Shown here: piece after piece, positions 24,571 through 32,982 of the stretch | Layout: the number at the start of each line of letters is the position of its first letter | How positions within the stretch are numbered: position 1 is the first letter of the stretch | Assembly (NCBI RefSeq): GCF_020073815.1 | Contig: NZ_JAIQZJ010000003.1 | Coordinates: 390,982-454,981, forward strand | DNA length: 64,000 nucleotides | Source: Nocardioides mangrovi | GTDB lineage: Bacteria > Actinomycetota > Actinomycetes > Propionibacteriales > Nocardioidaceae | Reading direction: 5' to 3' | Position numbers and translations under genes: made by a program | Notes under the pieces: generated by a model | The model's database searches: none | The model's input: only the letters and a program-made list of their open reading frames with translations | Told to the model about the DNA's origin: nothing

Positions 24571-26784
24571 GTGTCCGAGCCCCGCGGGACCCACACGCCG
24601 GCGTACGCCGAGGCCGACCTCACGACCTGCGACCGGGAGCCGATCCACATCCCGGGCGCGATCCAGCCGCACGGGATCCTGCTCGCGCTCGACGACGACC
24701 TGCGCGCGGTCATGGTCTCGGCCAACGTCGAGGGGATGCTCGGCGTCACCCCGCAGGCGGCGCTGGGCCGCCGCCTGGCGGACCTGGTGGGCGCCCCGGC
24801 CGCGGAGCAGGTGGCCGCGCGGGCGCCGTACGACGAGATCGGCGAGCCGGTGGTGGCGCTGGTCGCCGACGAGCTCTGCGACGTGCGCGTGCACCGCTCC
24901 GGTCCGCGGATCGTGGTGGAGGTCGAGCCGGTCGGCGCCAGCGGCCCGTCGCCGATGAGCTACCAGTCGGCGCGCGGCGCGATGGCCCGGCTGGGCGCGG
25001 CGACCACGCTCGACGACCTGGTCGACCGGCTCGCGCAGGAGGTCCGCGCGGTGCTCGGCTTCGACCGGGTGATGGTCTACCGCTTCGACCAGGACTGGAA
25101 CGGCGAGGTCGTCGCCGAGGACCGGCGCGAGGACCTCAACCCGTTCCTCGGCCTGCACTACCCCGCCACCGACATCCCGGCCCAGGCGCGGCGGCTCTAC
25201 ACGGTCAACTGGACCCGCCTGATCGCCGACATCGGCTACCGGCCGGTGCCCCTGCACCCGGTCTTCGACCCGGCCGACGGCTACCCGCTCGACCTCTCCC
25301 ACTCCACGCTGCGCAGCGTCTCGCCGATCCACGTCGAGTACCTCTCCAACATGGGCGTCACCGCCTCCATGTCGGTCTCGCTGGTCATCGACGACCAGCT
25401 GTGGGGGTTGATCGCCTGCCACCACTACTCCGGTCCGCACCGGCCCTCCCACGACGCCCGCGCGGCGGCGGAGTTCCTCGGCCAGGTCTCCTCGCAGCTG
25501 GTGGCCGACCGGGTCCGCGCCGACGTACGCGAGCGCACCCTCGAGGGCCGCGCCGTGCTGGCGCGGATGACGGCGCGGATCGCGGCCTCCGATGAGTCGC
25601 CGCTGATCTCGATGATGGAGGACCCCGAGCTGCTGTCGCTGGTCAGCGCCACCGGCGCCGCCCTGTCCTACGACGGCACGCTGACCACCGTGGGCACCGT
25701 CCCCGACCGTGACACCCTCGAGCGGCTCGCCGCGGCGCTGGAGTCGCCCGACAGCTACGCCACGAGCACCGACCGGGTCTCCCTGCTGATCCCCGAGCTC
25801 GCCGACGTCGCGGAGTTCGCGGGCGCCCTGCGGGTCGGCTCGGCACCGGACCGGTGGCTGCTGTGGGTGCGTCCCGAGCAGGAGCAGGTCGTCGACTGGG
25901 GCGGCGACCCCAGCAACAAGCTGCTCTACGACGCCGAGAGCCCCGGCGTACGCCTGAGCCCGCGCAAGTCCTTCGACAAGTGGCGCCAGGTGGTGCGCGG
26001 TCGGAGCCTCCCGTGGGCGCCGTGGAAGCTCGAGATCGCCGACGAGCTCGGCAAGTACCTCATCGGTCTGCTGCTGAGCCGCTCGCGCGAGCAGATCGTG
26101 ATGGCCGAGTCGCTCCAGCGCAGCGTCGTCCTCGAGCGCCCCCCGGTGGTCGACGGCCTCGAGGTCGCGGCGCGCTACCAACCGGCCTCGACCTTCCAGC
26201 TCGGCGGCGACTGGTGGGACGTCGTCGACCTCACCGGCGACCGGGTCGCGTTCGTCGTCGGCGACGTCGCCGGTCACGGGGTCGCCGCCGCGACCGCGAT
26301 GACCCAGGTGCGCACCGCCCTCCGGGCCTACCTCTTCGAGGGCCACGGGCCCCGCGCGTGCGTCGACCAGCTCGACCACCTGATGGCGGGGCTGCTCGAC
26401 CAGCGGGTCGCCACGGCGCTGGTCGCGGTCCTCGACCGGACCACCGGCCGGATCGAGATCGCGAACGCCGGGCACCCACCGCCGCTCATCGTGGTCCCCG
26501 GTGGGGCGACCGAGGTCGACGTACCGGTCCGGCCGCTGCTCGGCGTGGGCGCCGGTGAGGCCGAGTCGATCGAGATCGACCTGGCGCCGGGCGAGACCCT
26601 GCTGCTCTACACCGACGGCCTGGTCGAGCGCCGCGGCACCGACCTGCGCGACCGTCTGGACCGACTCCTGGTGCTGGCCGGCGAGACGGTCGGCGACGAC
26701 CTCGAGGCCTGGCTGGACCGGCTGCTGGCCGAGCACGCGGACGGCGACGACGACACGACGGTCGTCGCGATCCGGCGTACCTGA
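24571..26784 (+). CDS. Bacteriophytochrome fused to a SpoIIE/PP2C-type phosphatase
   Basis: A 737-residue photoreceptor. Cys20 lies in LTTCDREPIHIPGAIQPHG, the biliverdin-attachment position of bacteriophytochromes. PAS (about 25-120) and GAF (about 140-310) follow with PATDIP at 198-203, SPIHVEYLSNMGV (His254) and ACHHY (His284), all chromophore-pocket landmarks. The PHY domain (to about 505) carries the tongue motif SPRKSF and a later PW. The output is not a histidine kinase but a SpoIIE domain (about 530-735): GGDWWD, VGDVAGHG, LLLYTDGLVERRG, DDDTTVVA. Such an enzyme would dephosphorylate an anti-sigma antagonist under light control. No heme oxygenase gene is in the window, so biliverdin must come from elsewhere. 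Confidence 0.92.
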   Translation: MSEPRGTHTPAYAEADLTTCDREPIHIPGAIQPHGILLALDDDLRAVMVSANVEGMLGVTPQAALGRRLADLVGAPAAEQVAARAPYDEIGEPVVALVADELCDVRVHRSGPRIVVEVEPVGASGPSPMSYQSARGAMARLGAATTLDDLVDRLAQEVRAVLGFDRVMVYRFDQDWNGEVVAEDRREDLNPFLGLHYPATDIPAQARRLYTVNWTRLIADIGYRPVPLHPVFDPADGYPLDLSHSTLRSVSPIHVEYLSNMGVTASMSVSLVIDDQLWGLIACHHYSGPHRPSHDARAAAEFLGQVSSQLVADRVRADVRERTLEGRAVLARMTARIAASDESPLISMMEDPELLSLVSATGAALSYDGTLTTVGTVPDRDTLERLAAALESPDSYATSTDRVSLLIPELADVAEFAGALRVGSAPDRWLLWVRPEQEQVVDWGGDPSNKLLYDAESPGVRLSPRKSFDKWRQVVRGRSLPWAPWKLEIADELGKYLIGLLLSRSREQIVMAESLQRSVVLERPPVVDGLEVAARYQPASTFQLGGDWWDVVDLTGDRVAFVVGDVAGHGVAAATAMTQVRTALRAYLFEGHGPRACVDQLDHLMAGLLDQRVATALVAVLDRTTGRIEIANAGHPPPLIVVPGGATEVDVPVRPLLGVGAGEAESIEIDLAPGETLLLYTDGLVERRGTDLRDRLDRLLVLAGETVGDDLEAWLDRLLAEHADGDDDTTVVAIRRT

Positions 26785-26796
26785 GGTCGACCGGGC

Positions 26797-28371
26797 TCAG
26801 CGAACGCCTCCGGCGTCGGCGAACGCCGCGAAGGCGCGCGAGCGCCGGGCCGCGGCCAGCGCGTGGTCGGGGAGGCCGGCGACGACGAGGGAGATGCCCT
26901 CGCGACGGAGGTCGGCACCGAGGGCGGTGACGGTCTCGATGAACGGCATGGTCACCCAGCGCACCTCGGAGCAGTCGAGGACGACCGTCGCGGGGCGCGG
27001 GACACGGTCCAGGGCGGCCGCGAGGACCGCGTCCTGGGTCGGCCGGGCGTTTCCGGTGTAGAGCGAGGAGACCAGGCGCAGCACGAGCACGTCGGTCGGA
27101 TCGCCCGGGTCGGCGGGGAGCGGCTGGGCGCGCGAGGAGCTGAGGTCGCGGATGACCAGGACGAGCGTCAGCACGACACCGATCAGCACCGAGTCGAGGA
27201 GTCCCACCGTCAGGCCGAGCGCGGCCGTGGCGGCGGCGACCCAGAACTCGGGCCGGTGCACGAGGTAGAGCTCGACGAAGGCACGGACCGAGACCAGGCC
27301 GATGACGGCCACGAAGACCATCGACGCGAGCACCGCCTCGGGCAGGTCGTCGAGGACGGGCCCGAGGAAGAGAGCGACCAGCACGGCCACCAGGGCGGTC
27401 GTGACACCGGCGAGCTGGGACCGCGCGCCCGCCCGCTGGTTGACCGCGCTCTGCGAGAAGCCACCCGCCGGCGGCATCGCCTGCGCGAAGCCGCCCAGCA
27501 GCGCGGCGACCCCGTTGGCCAGCAGCTCGCGGTCCGCGTCGACGGGCTCCTCGGACTGCTGGCGCTGGGCCCGGGCGACCACGACGGTCTCCATGAACGC
27601 CATCAGGGCGATCGCGAACGCGCCGGGCAGCAGGGCGGTGATGTCGCCCCACATCGGCGTGGTCGGTGTCGGCAGGCCCGAGGGCACCCGCGGGATGAGG
27701 GCGAGGCCGTGGTCCTCGACGTCGGTCAGCGCGACCAGCAGGATCCCGCCGACGGCGACGACGAGCGGGCCGGGGACCTGCGGCGCCACGCGGCGCAGGA
27801 GGTAGAGGAGTCCGATGGCGGCCGCCGACACCGCGACCGTGGTGCCGTCGACGTCGTCGAGCTGCGAGAGCACGTCGGCGACCCGCCCGAAGAAGCCCTC
27901 CTCCTCCGGGTCGCCGGCGATGCCGAGCAGGATCGGCAGCTGCGTGGCGGCCACGGTGAGCCCGACGCCCGCCTTCACGCCGGTCATCGTCGCGGGACTG
28001 ATCTGCTCCACGATCGAGCCGAGCCGGAAGAGCCGCATCGTCAGCAGGCAGGCCCCGACCAGCGCGGTCAGCGTGAACGCGTCCCGCACCAGCTCGTCGG
28101 CGCTCCGGTCCTCGGGCAGCCCGGCGAGCACCCCGGCGGTGAGGATCGCGATCGTCGACGTGGTGGACATGCTCAGCGAGTGGGAGCCGCCGAGGAGCGC
28201 GTAGGCGAGCATCGGGAGCATGCAGGTGTAGAGCCCCACCTCGACCGGCAGCCCGGCGATGGTGGCGTAGGCCATCGCCTGCGGGACCACCACCGTGCCC
28301 GCGGCGACACCGGCCAGCACGTCGTACCGGATCCACTCGCGCCGGTAGCCCCGAAGGGTCGGCGCGAGCAT
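26797..28371 (-). CDS. SulP family inorganic anion transporter with STAS domain (copy 1)
   Basis: A 524-residue transporter: about twelve transmembrane helices (VVPQAMAYATIAGLPVEVGLYTCMLP, FAQAMPPAGGFSQSAVNQRAGARSQLAG are family signatures) and a C-terminal STAS domain (about 425-515) with VVLDCSEVRWVTMPFIETV. SulP carriers move sulfate, bicarbonate or other anions. The ATG at 28371 shares one base with the stop of the second SulP gene (TGATG), so both are in one operon. It converges with the phytochrome gene with only 12 bp between stops. Confidence 0.9.
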   Translation of the reverse strand: MLAPTLRGYRREWIRYDVLAGVAAGTVVVPQAMAYATIAGLPVEVGLYTCMLPMLAYALLGGSHSLSMSTTSTIAILTAGVLAGLPEDRSADELVRDAFTLTALVGACLLTMRLFRLGSIVEQISPATMTGVKAGVGLTVAATQLPILLGIAGDPEEEGFFGRVADVLSQLDDVDGTTVAVSAAAIGLLYLLRRVAPQVPGPLVVAVGGILLVALTDVEDHGLALIPRVPSGLPTPTTPMWGDITALLPGAFAIALMAFMETVVVARAQRQQSEEPVDADRELLANGVAALLGGFAQAMPPAGGFSQSAVNQRAGARSQLAGVTTALVAVLVALFLGPVLDDLPEAVLASMVFVAVIGLVSVRAFVELYLVHRPEFWVAAATAALGLTVGLLDSVLIGVVLTLVLVIRDLSSSRAQPLPADPGDPTDVLVLRLVSSLYTGNARPTQDAVLAAALDRVPRPATVVLDCSEVRWVTMPFIETVTALGADLRREGISLVVAGLPDHALAAARRSRAFAAFADAGGVR

Positions 28372-30047
28372 CACGGGGCGCGTCCGCTCGGTCGGCTCGC
28401 TACCCACTGGACGGCGTCGTCGTAGGCGTGGTCGAGGGTCTCGAAGAAGGCAGGTGTCTGGACGAGGACGTTCTCCTCCCCGAGCAGTGTGATCAGTCCG
28501 GTGCGAGCGAAGACCTCCCGCATCGCGGGGTCGAGGCCGACCACCATCAGCCGGCAGCGTTGGGCATCGAGGGTGCGGGCCCGCCGGAAGAGCGCCTTGA
28601 GGATCGTCGAGGAGGCGACGTCGGGCAGTGCCCGGACGTGCAGGATGACCGCTGCGTCGGCCGCGTCGCCCAGCTGCGGCCAGGACTCCTCGAACCGCTC
28701 GATCTCCGCGAACAGGCTGACGCCCTCGTAGTGCAGGACCGTGACCGTGCGCGACTCGATGCGCGCCGGCGGCTCGGCCTCGCGCCAGTAGCCGTCCGGC
28801 TGCCGCACCAGGGCGACGAGCCGGGCGCGGCGCTGCGCGTTGACGCAGAAGAGGAGGAGCGACAGTCCCGCGCCGAGGAGGATGGCCTGCTGGAGCGGGA
28901 GCTCGGTCGTGGCCAGGAACGTCGCCGCCATCGCCAGGGTCGGCAGCAGCCCCGTGCGCACGACCAGGCCGATGTCCGGGACTCGACCGATGATCAGCTC
29001 GCCGCCGATGACGATGATCAGGCCCCCGATCACGGGCATCGGTATCCGCTCGGCGACGCTGCCCGCGACCACGACCAGGACGGCGAGGAAGACGCCGGCG
29101 AACACTCCGGTCCACCGGGTCCGTGCGCCGGCGCTGGTGGCGACTCCCGTCCGGGAGAGGGAGCCACCGGTCGGCAGGGCGCGGAAGAGTCCACCGGCGA
29201 CGTTGGCGGCGCCCTGGGCGACGAAGTCGGTCGAGATGTTCGTGCGTGACCCGTCCGGGTTGGGCACCGCCGCGCCGATCCCGGCGGCCTGGGCGAGCGC
29301 GACGAGCGCGACGGCGACGGCCCCGACGAGCAGGTCGGGCGCCGCGCCGAGGTCGGGTGCCACGGGGTGGGGGAGCGCGTTCGGGATGCTGCCGATGTCG
29401 CCCACCGTCTCGACCTCCCAGCCGCCGACGCCGACGACCACCGAGACGACGATCAGCGCGAGCAGGATCGCGAACGGCTCCAGGCGGCGTACGGCGTGGA
29501 CGGCGGCCCAGCAGGCGACGGTCCCGATCGCGACCACGAGGGAGGTGAGGTCCCACTGGCCGACGTGGGCGAGGGCGTCGCCGATCTTGGCGAGGGTGTT
29601 GTGCGCGTCCGGGCTGTAGCCGGTGGCGTCGCCGATGACACCGGCGACGATCTGGAGGGCGATGCCGGTCGTGAAGCCGGTCATCACCGCGTTGGAGACG
29701 AAGCTCATCAGCGATCCGGCCCGCACCAGCCCGAGGACGAGCATGACGATGCCGGTGAGCATCGTGAGCATCGCGATGTTGCTGGCGTCGTCGGGATCGA
29801 GGCCGGCCTCGTCGAGGACGCTGTGGGACGTCAGCGCGATCGCGCTGGTCAGGGTGACCGTCATCAGTGCCGTCCGGGCGAACAGCGACCCGACCGCGGT
29901 GGGGACCATCCCGGAGTAGAGGCCGATGAGCGGGTTGAAGCCGCCGATGCTCGCGTAGGCCATGCCCTCTGGAATGCTGAACAGCCCCGTCACGAACCCG
30001 GCGACCGCGTCCTGACGCGTCGGGCGTCCGATCCGGGGCCACGTCAC
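28371..30047 (-). CDS. SulP family inorganic anion transporter with STAS domain (copy 2)
   Basis: A 558-residue SulP carrier: SIPEGMAYASIGGFNPLIGLYSG near the start, LFRALPTGGSLSRTGVATSAGARTRWTG in the middle, and a STAS domain (about 430-545). GTG at 30047 is the start. It is only distantly similar to copy 1, so this is not a recent duplication. A one-mismatch copy of the TCACCC/GGGTGA palindrome lies 35 bp upstream, shared with the divergent formylglycine-generating enzyme gene, which hints at coordinated sulfate release and transport. Confidence 0.9.
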   Translation of the reverse strand: MTWPRIGRPTRQDAVAGFVTGLFSIPEGMAYASIGGFNPLIGLYSGMVPTAVGSLFARTALMTVTLTSAIALTSHSVLDEAGLDPDDASNIAMLTMLTGIVMLVLGLVRAGSLMSFVSNAVMTGFTTGIALQIVAGVIGDATGYSPDAHNTLAKIGDALAHVGQWDLTSLVVAIGTVACWAAVHAVRRLEPFAILLALIVVSVVVGVGGWEVETVGDIGSIPNALPHPVAPDLGAAPDLLVGAVAVALVALAQAAGIGAAVPNPDGSRTNISTDFVAQGAANVAGGLFRALPTGGSLSRTGVATSAGARTRWTGVFAGVFLAVLVVVAGSVAERIPMPVIGGLIIVIGGELIIGRVPDIGLVVRTGLLPTLAMAATFLATTELPLQQAILLGAGLSLLLFCVNAQRRARLVALVRQPDGYWREAEPPARIESRTVTVLHYEGVSLFAEIERFEESWPQLGDAADAAVILHVRALPDVASSTILKALFRRARTLDAQRCRLMVVGLDPAMREVFARTGLITLLGEENVLVQTPAFFETLDHAYDDAVQWVASRPSGRAP

Positions 30048-30081
30048 TCCGGCATCGTGCCGAGTCTCACCGGGCGCAGCC

Positions 30082-30098
30082 TCACCCGATGTGGGCGA
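30082..30098. promoter_or_regulatory. Near-copy of the TCACCC-N5-GGGTGA palindrome (site F)
   Basis: TCACCC-GATGT-GGGCGA, one mismatch to the perfect palindrome, in the divergent gap between SulP copy 2 (start 30047) and the FGE-like gene (start 30131). Confidence 0.45.
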
Positions 30099-30130
30099 AG
30101 ATCCCTCGGCGGCTCTGCTAGACAGGGCAC

Positions 30131-31039
30131 GTGATCCCTGAAGGGATGGTGCTCGTCCGGGGAGGAACGACCACCATCGGCAACGACCACTACTACCCCG
30201 AGGAGCGACCGCTCCGCGAGGTGACGGTCGAGGACGTCTGGTTCGACGAGCACCCGGTGACCAACGCGGAGTTCGCCCGGTTCGTCGAGGAGACCGGCCA
30301 CGTCACGGTCGCGGAGGTCGCCCCCGACCCGGCGGACTTCCCGGGCGCCGACCCGGCCCTGCTGGTCCCGGGCTCGCAGGTCTTCACCCAGACGCCCGGT
30401 CCGGTCCACCTCGGCGACTGGACCCAGTGGTGGCGCTGGCAGCCGGACGCCTCGTGGCGGGCGCCGCAGGGACCGGGCAGCTCCTGGGAGGAGATCCCCG
30501 ACCACCCGGTCGTGCACGTCGGCTGGGCCGACGCCTCGGCGTACGCACGCTGGGCGGGCAAGGACCTCGCCACCGAGGCCGAGTGGGAGCACGCGGCCCG
30601 GGGCGGCCTCGAGGGCCGTGACTTCGCCTGGGGAGACGAGCTGTCCCCCGGCGGTGCGGTGCTGGCCGACACCTGGCAGGGCCCCTTCCCCTGGCGCAGC
30701 GACGACCCCGACGGCCACCACCGCACCGCGCCGGTCGGCAGCTACGCCGCCAACGGCTTCGGCCTGCACGACATGATCGGCAACGTCTGGGAGTGGACCT
30801 CCACCCGCTGGACCGACACGCACGCGAGCGACGGCGAGGCCGTCGGCGCCGCCGCCTCCGCCAGCCCCTGCTGCGGCGGCAGCATCCGCCTCGTCGAGAC
30901 CGACCGCTTCGTCACCAAGGGCGGCTCCCACCTCTGCTCGCCCCACTACTGCCAGCGCTACCGCCCGGCCGCCCGCCAGGGCCACGGCGTCAACGACTCC
31001 ACCTCGCACGTCGGCTTCCGGTGCGTGCGGCGGGTCTGA
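30131..31039 (+). CDS. Formylglycine-generating enzyme (sulfatase-modifying factor)
   Basis: A 302-residue FGE-sulfatase domain protein. Both active-site cysteines are present five residues apart, Cys269 and Cys274 in GGSHLCSPHYCQRYRPAARQ, the pattern of functional copper-dependent FGE. Other signatures are PVTNAEFARFVEETGH, HVGWADASAYARWAGKDLATEAEWEHAARGG and GLHDMIGNVWEWT. It oxidises the Cys of CxPxR in sulfatases to formylglycine. The obvious client is the sulfatase encoded at 37.8-40.1 kb, whose Cys79 lies in CSPTR. Start is GTG; the stop overlaps the next start. Confidence 0.93.
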   Translation: MIPEGMVLVRGGTTTIGNDHYYPEERPLREVTVEDVWFDEHPVTNAEFARFVEETGHVTVAEVAPDPADFPGADPALLVPGSQVFTQTPGPVHLGDWTQWWRWQPDASWRAPQGPGSSWEEIPDHPVVHVGWADASAYARWAGKDLATEAEWEHAARGGLEGRDFAWGDELSPGGAVLADTWQGPFPWRSDDPDGHHRTAPVGSYAANGFGLHDMIGNVWEWTSTRWTDTHASDGEAVGAAASASPCCGGSIRLVETDRFVTKGGSHLCSPHYCQRYRPAARQGHGVNDSTSHVGFRCVRRV

Positions 31040-31599
31040 TGACCCGGTACGTCGACCTCGCCACCGACGGCACCGCCGTCGGTCGCTGCATCGTGCTCCC
31101 GGGCCGGCAGTACACGCCCGACGGCCCGCTGCTCTTCTTCGCCGCCCAGGTCGCGCTCGCACGTGGCTGGGACGTCCGGCAGGTCTGGTGGGAGGTGCCC
31201 CGCTTCGACGACGACGCCGACGAGGTCGCCTGGGTCGCTGCCGAGCTGGCCGCGGCCGTCGACGGCCACGACGTCCGCGTCCTCGTCGTCGCGAAGTCGC
31301 TCGGGACCCTCTGCGCCGCGGCGGCCGCCGAGCATGGGTACGCCGCCGCCTGGCTCACGCCGCTGCTCAGCGAGCCCGACCTGGCGGCACCGCTGCTGGC
31401 CTACCCCGCCGCACAGCTCGTCGTGATCGGCTCCGAGGACCCCTACCTCGACCGGGACGTGCTCGAGGCGCTCCCGGGTGAGCAGCTCGTCGTCCCCGGC
31501 GACCACGTCCTTCGGATCCCGGGCGACGTGTCGGCGTCGGTGGCGAGCCACGACCGCGTCGTCCGCGCGTTCGACGAGTGGCTGGAGGTGCGGTCATGA
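31039..31599 (+). CDS. Small alpha/beta-hydrolase-like protein
   Basis: A 186-residue protein that looks like a minimal alpha/beta hydrolase: strand and nucleophile elbow VLVVAKSLGTLCAAAAA (Ser87), a candidate acidic residue in GSEDPYLD, and a candidate His in VVPGDHVLRIPGD. The usual GxSxG is AKSLG, so the first glycine is alanine. There is no lid domain. It overlaps both neighbours (FGE upstream by one base, amine oxidase downstream by four), so the three form a tightly coupled operon. Substrate unknown; a non-catalytic role is possible. Confidence 0.75.
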   Translation: MTRYVDLATDGTAVGRCIVLPGRQYTPDGPLLFFAAQVALARGWDVRQVWWEVPRFDDDADEVAWVAAELAAAVDGHDVRVLVVAKSLGTLCAAAAAEHGYAAAWLTPLLSEPDLAAPLLAYPAAQLVVIGSEDPYLDRDVLEALPGEQLVVPGDHVLRIPGDVSASVASHDRVVRAFDEWLEVRS

Positions 31600-32939
31600 G
31601 GGTCGCGGTGGTCGGTGCTGGGCTGGCGGGCCTCACCGCCGCCCGCGAGCTGCAGCGGGCGGGGGTCGAGGTCGTCGTGGTCGAGGCGCGCGACCGCGTC
31701 GGCGGCCGGGTCGAGGGCGGCGAGCTCGAGGGCCGCCCGGTCGAGCTGGGCGGCACCTGGATCGGCGAGGGGCACTCCCGCATGGACGCGCTGGTCGCCG
31801 AGCTCGGCCTCGAGACCTTCCGCACCTGGAACGACGAGGGCAAGGTGCTCATCCAGCTGGGCAACAGGCGGGCCCTGGTCGACGGCGCCAAGGGCGCCGT
31901 CCCGCGCCTCAACCCAGTCGCGCTCGCCGACCTCGCACAGGGCCTGGCCCGCTTCGCCCGGCTCGCCCGGACGGTCGACCCGGCGCGGCCGTGGGCCCAC
32001 CCGAAGGCGGAGCTGCTCGACGGCCAGACCTTCGAGACGTGGGTGCGACGGACCCTGCGCACGCCCAGTGGGCGCGCCTACTTCCGGGTCGCCACCGAGG
32101 CGGTGCTCGCCGCTGACACCAGCGACGTGTCCCTGCTGCACATGCTCTGCTACGCCGTCAGCAACGCCGACCTGGAGACGCTGCTCGCCGTCGACCGCGG
32201 CGCCCAGCAGGACCGCGTGGTCGGCGGCTCGGTCCTGGTCGCCGAACGGATGGCCGCCGACCTCGACGTCCGGCTCTCGACCCCCGTCGAGGTCGTCACC
32301 CAGGACGACGCCGGCGTACGGCTGACGACGCGCGCCGGCGAGACCATCACCGCCGACCGGGTCGTCGTCGCCGTCCCGCCCACGCTCGCGGGTCGCCTGC
32401 GCTACGACCCGCTGCTGCCCGCCTGGCGCGACCAGCTGACCCAGAAGCTGCCCGCCGGCACCGTCGCCAAGACCTTCGCGGCCTATCCCACCCCCTTCTG
32501 GCGCGACCAGGGCCTCAACGGCCAGGTCGCCAGCGACACCGGCCCGGTCAAGGTCACCTTCGACGTCTCCCCGCCCGACGGTGAGATCGGCATCCTCCTC
32601 GGCTTCGTCGAGGGCGGCGAGGCACGCCGCTGGCAGCGCCTGCCCGAGGCCGACCGGCGCCGCGCGGTCATCGACGCCTTCGTGACCTACCTCGGTCCGC
32701 GCGCCGCGCACCCGACCGCCTACGTCGAGAAGGACTGGAGCGCCGAGGAGTTCAGCCGCGGTTGCTACGGCGCCCACTTCGCGCCCGGGGTGTGGACCGC
32801 GTTCGGCGAGGCCCTGCGGCCGCCGATCGGCCGGATCCACTGGGCCGGCGCCGAGTACGCCGTCGAGTGGACCGGCTACATGGAGGGCGCCGTCCGCTCC
32901 GGAGCGGCCACCGCTCGGGAGATCCTCGACCAGACATGA
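31596..32939 (+). CDS. FAD-dependent amine oxidase (monoamine oxidase family)
   Basis: A 447-residue flavoprotein. The N-terminal Rossmann motif VAVVGAGLAGLTAARELQRAGVEVVVVEARDRVGGR (split here only for description) is followed by PVELGGTWIGEGHSRM. The C-terminal FAD contact reads RIHWAGAEYAVEWTGYMEGAVRSG. The MAO family oxidises primary or secondary amines. The usual covalent-flavin Cys near the C-terminus of eukaryotic MAO is absent (AGAEYAVEW region), so FAD is probably non-covalent. ATG at 31596 sits in the hydrolase stop (ATGA). A terminator follows directly. Confidence 0.88.
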   Translation: MRVAVVGAGLAGLTAARELQRAGVEVVVVEARDRVGGRVEGGELEGRPVELGGTWIGEGHSRMDALVAELGLETFRTWNDEGKVLIQLGNRRALVDGAKGAVPRLNPVALADLAQGLARFARLARTVDPARPWAHPKAELLDGQTFETWVRRTLRTPSGRAYFRVATEAVLAADTSDVSLLHMLCYAVSNADLETLLAVDRGAQQDRVVGGSVLVAERMAADLDVRLSTPVEVVTQDDAGVRLTTRAGETITADRVVVAVPPTLAGRLRYDPLLPAWRDQLTQKLPAGTVAKTFAAYPTPFWRDQGLNGQVASDTGPVKVTFDVSPPDGEIGILLGFVEGGEARRWQRLPEADRRRAVIDAFVTYLGPRAAHPTAYVEKDWSAEEFSRGCYGAHFAPGVWTAFGEALRPPIGRIHWAGAEYAVEWTGYMEGAVRSGAATAREILDQT

Positions 32940-32945
32940 CGGTGG

Positions 32946-32977
32946 CCCCACCGGGTCCTTTCCGTCGGCCGGTGGGG
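32946..32977. terminator. Bidirectional hairpin between amine oxidase and HNH gene
   Basis: CCCCACCGG (32946-32954) pairs with CCGGTGGGG (32969-32977), loop of 14 bases, in the 43-bp gap between convergent genes. Confidence 0.7.
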
Positions 32978-32982
32978 TGGGG

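Noticed and set aside
26797..30042. 1081-codon frame read as a fusion of two SulP proteins
   Set aside because: The two SulP genes are in different frames joined by TGATG; the upstream part of this frame is antisense-like composition.
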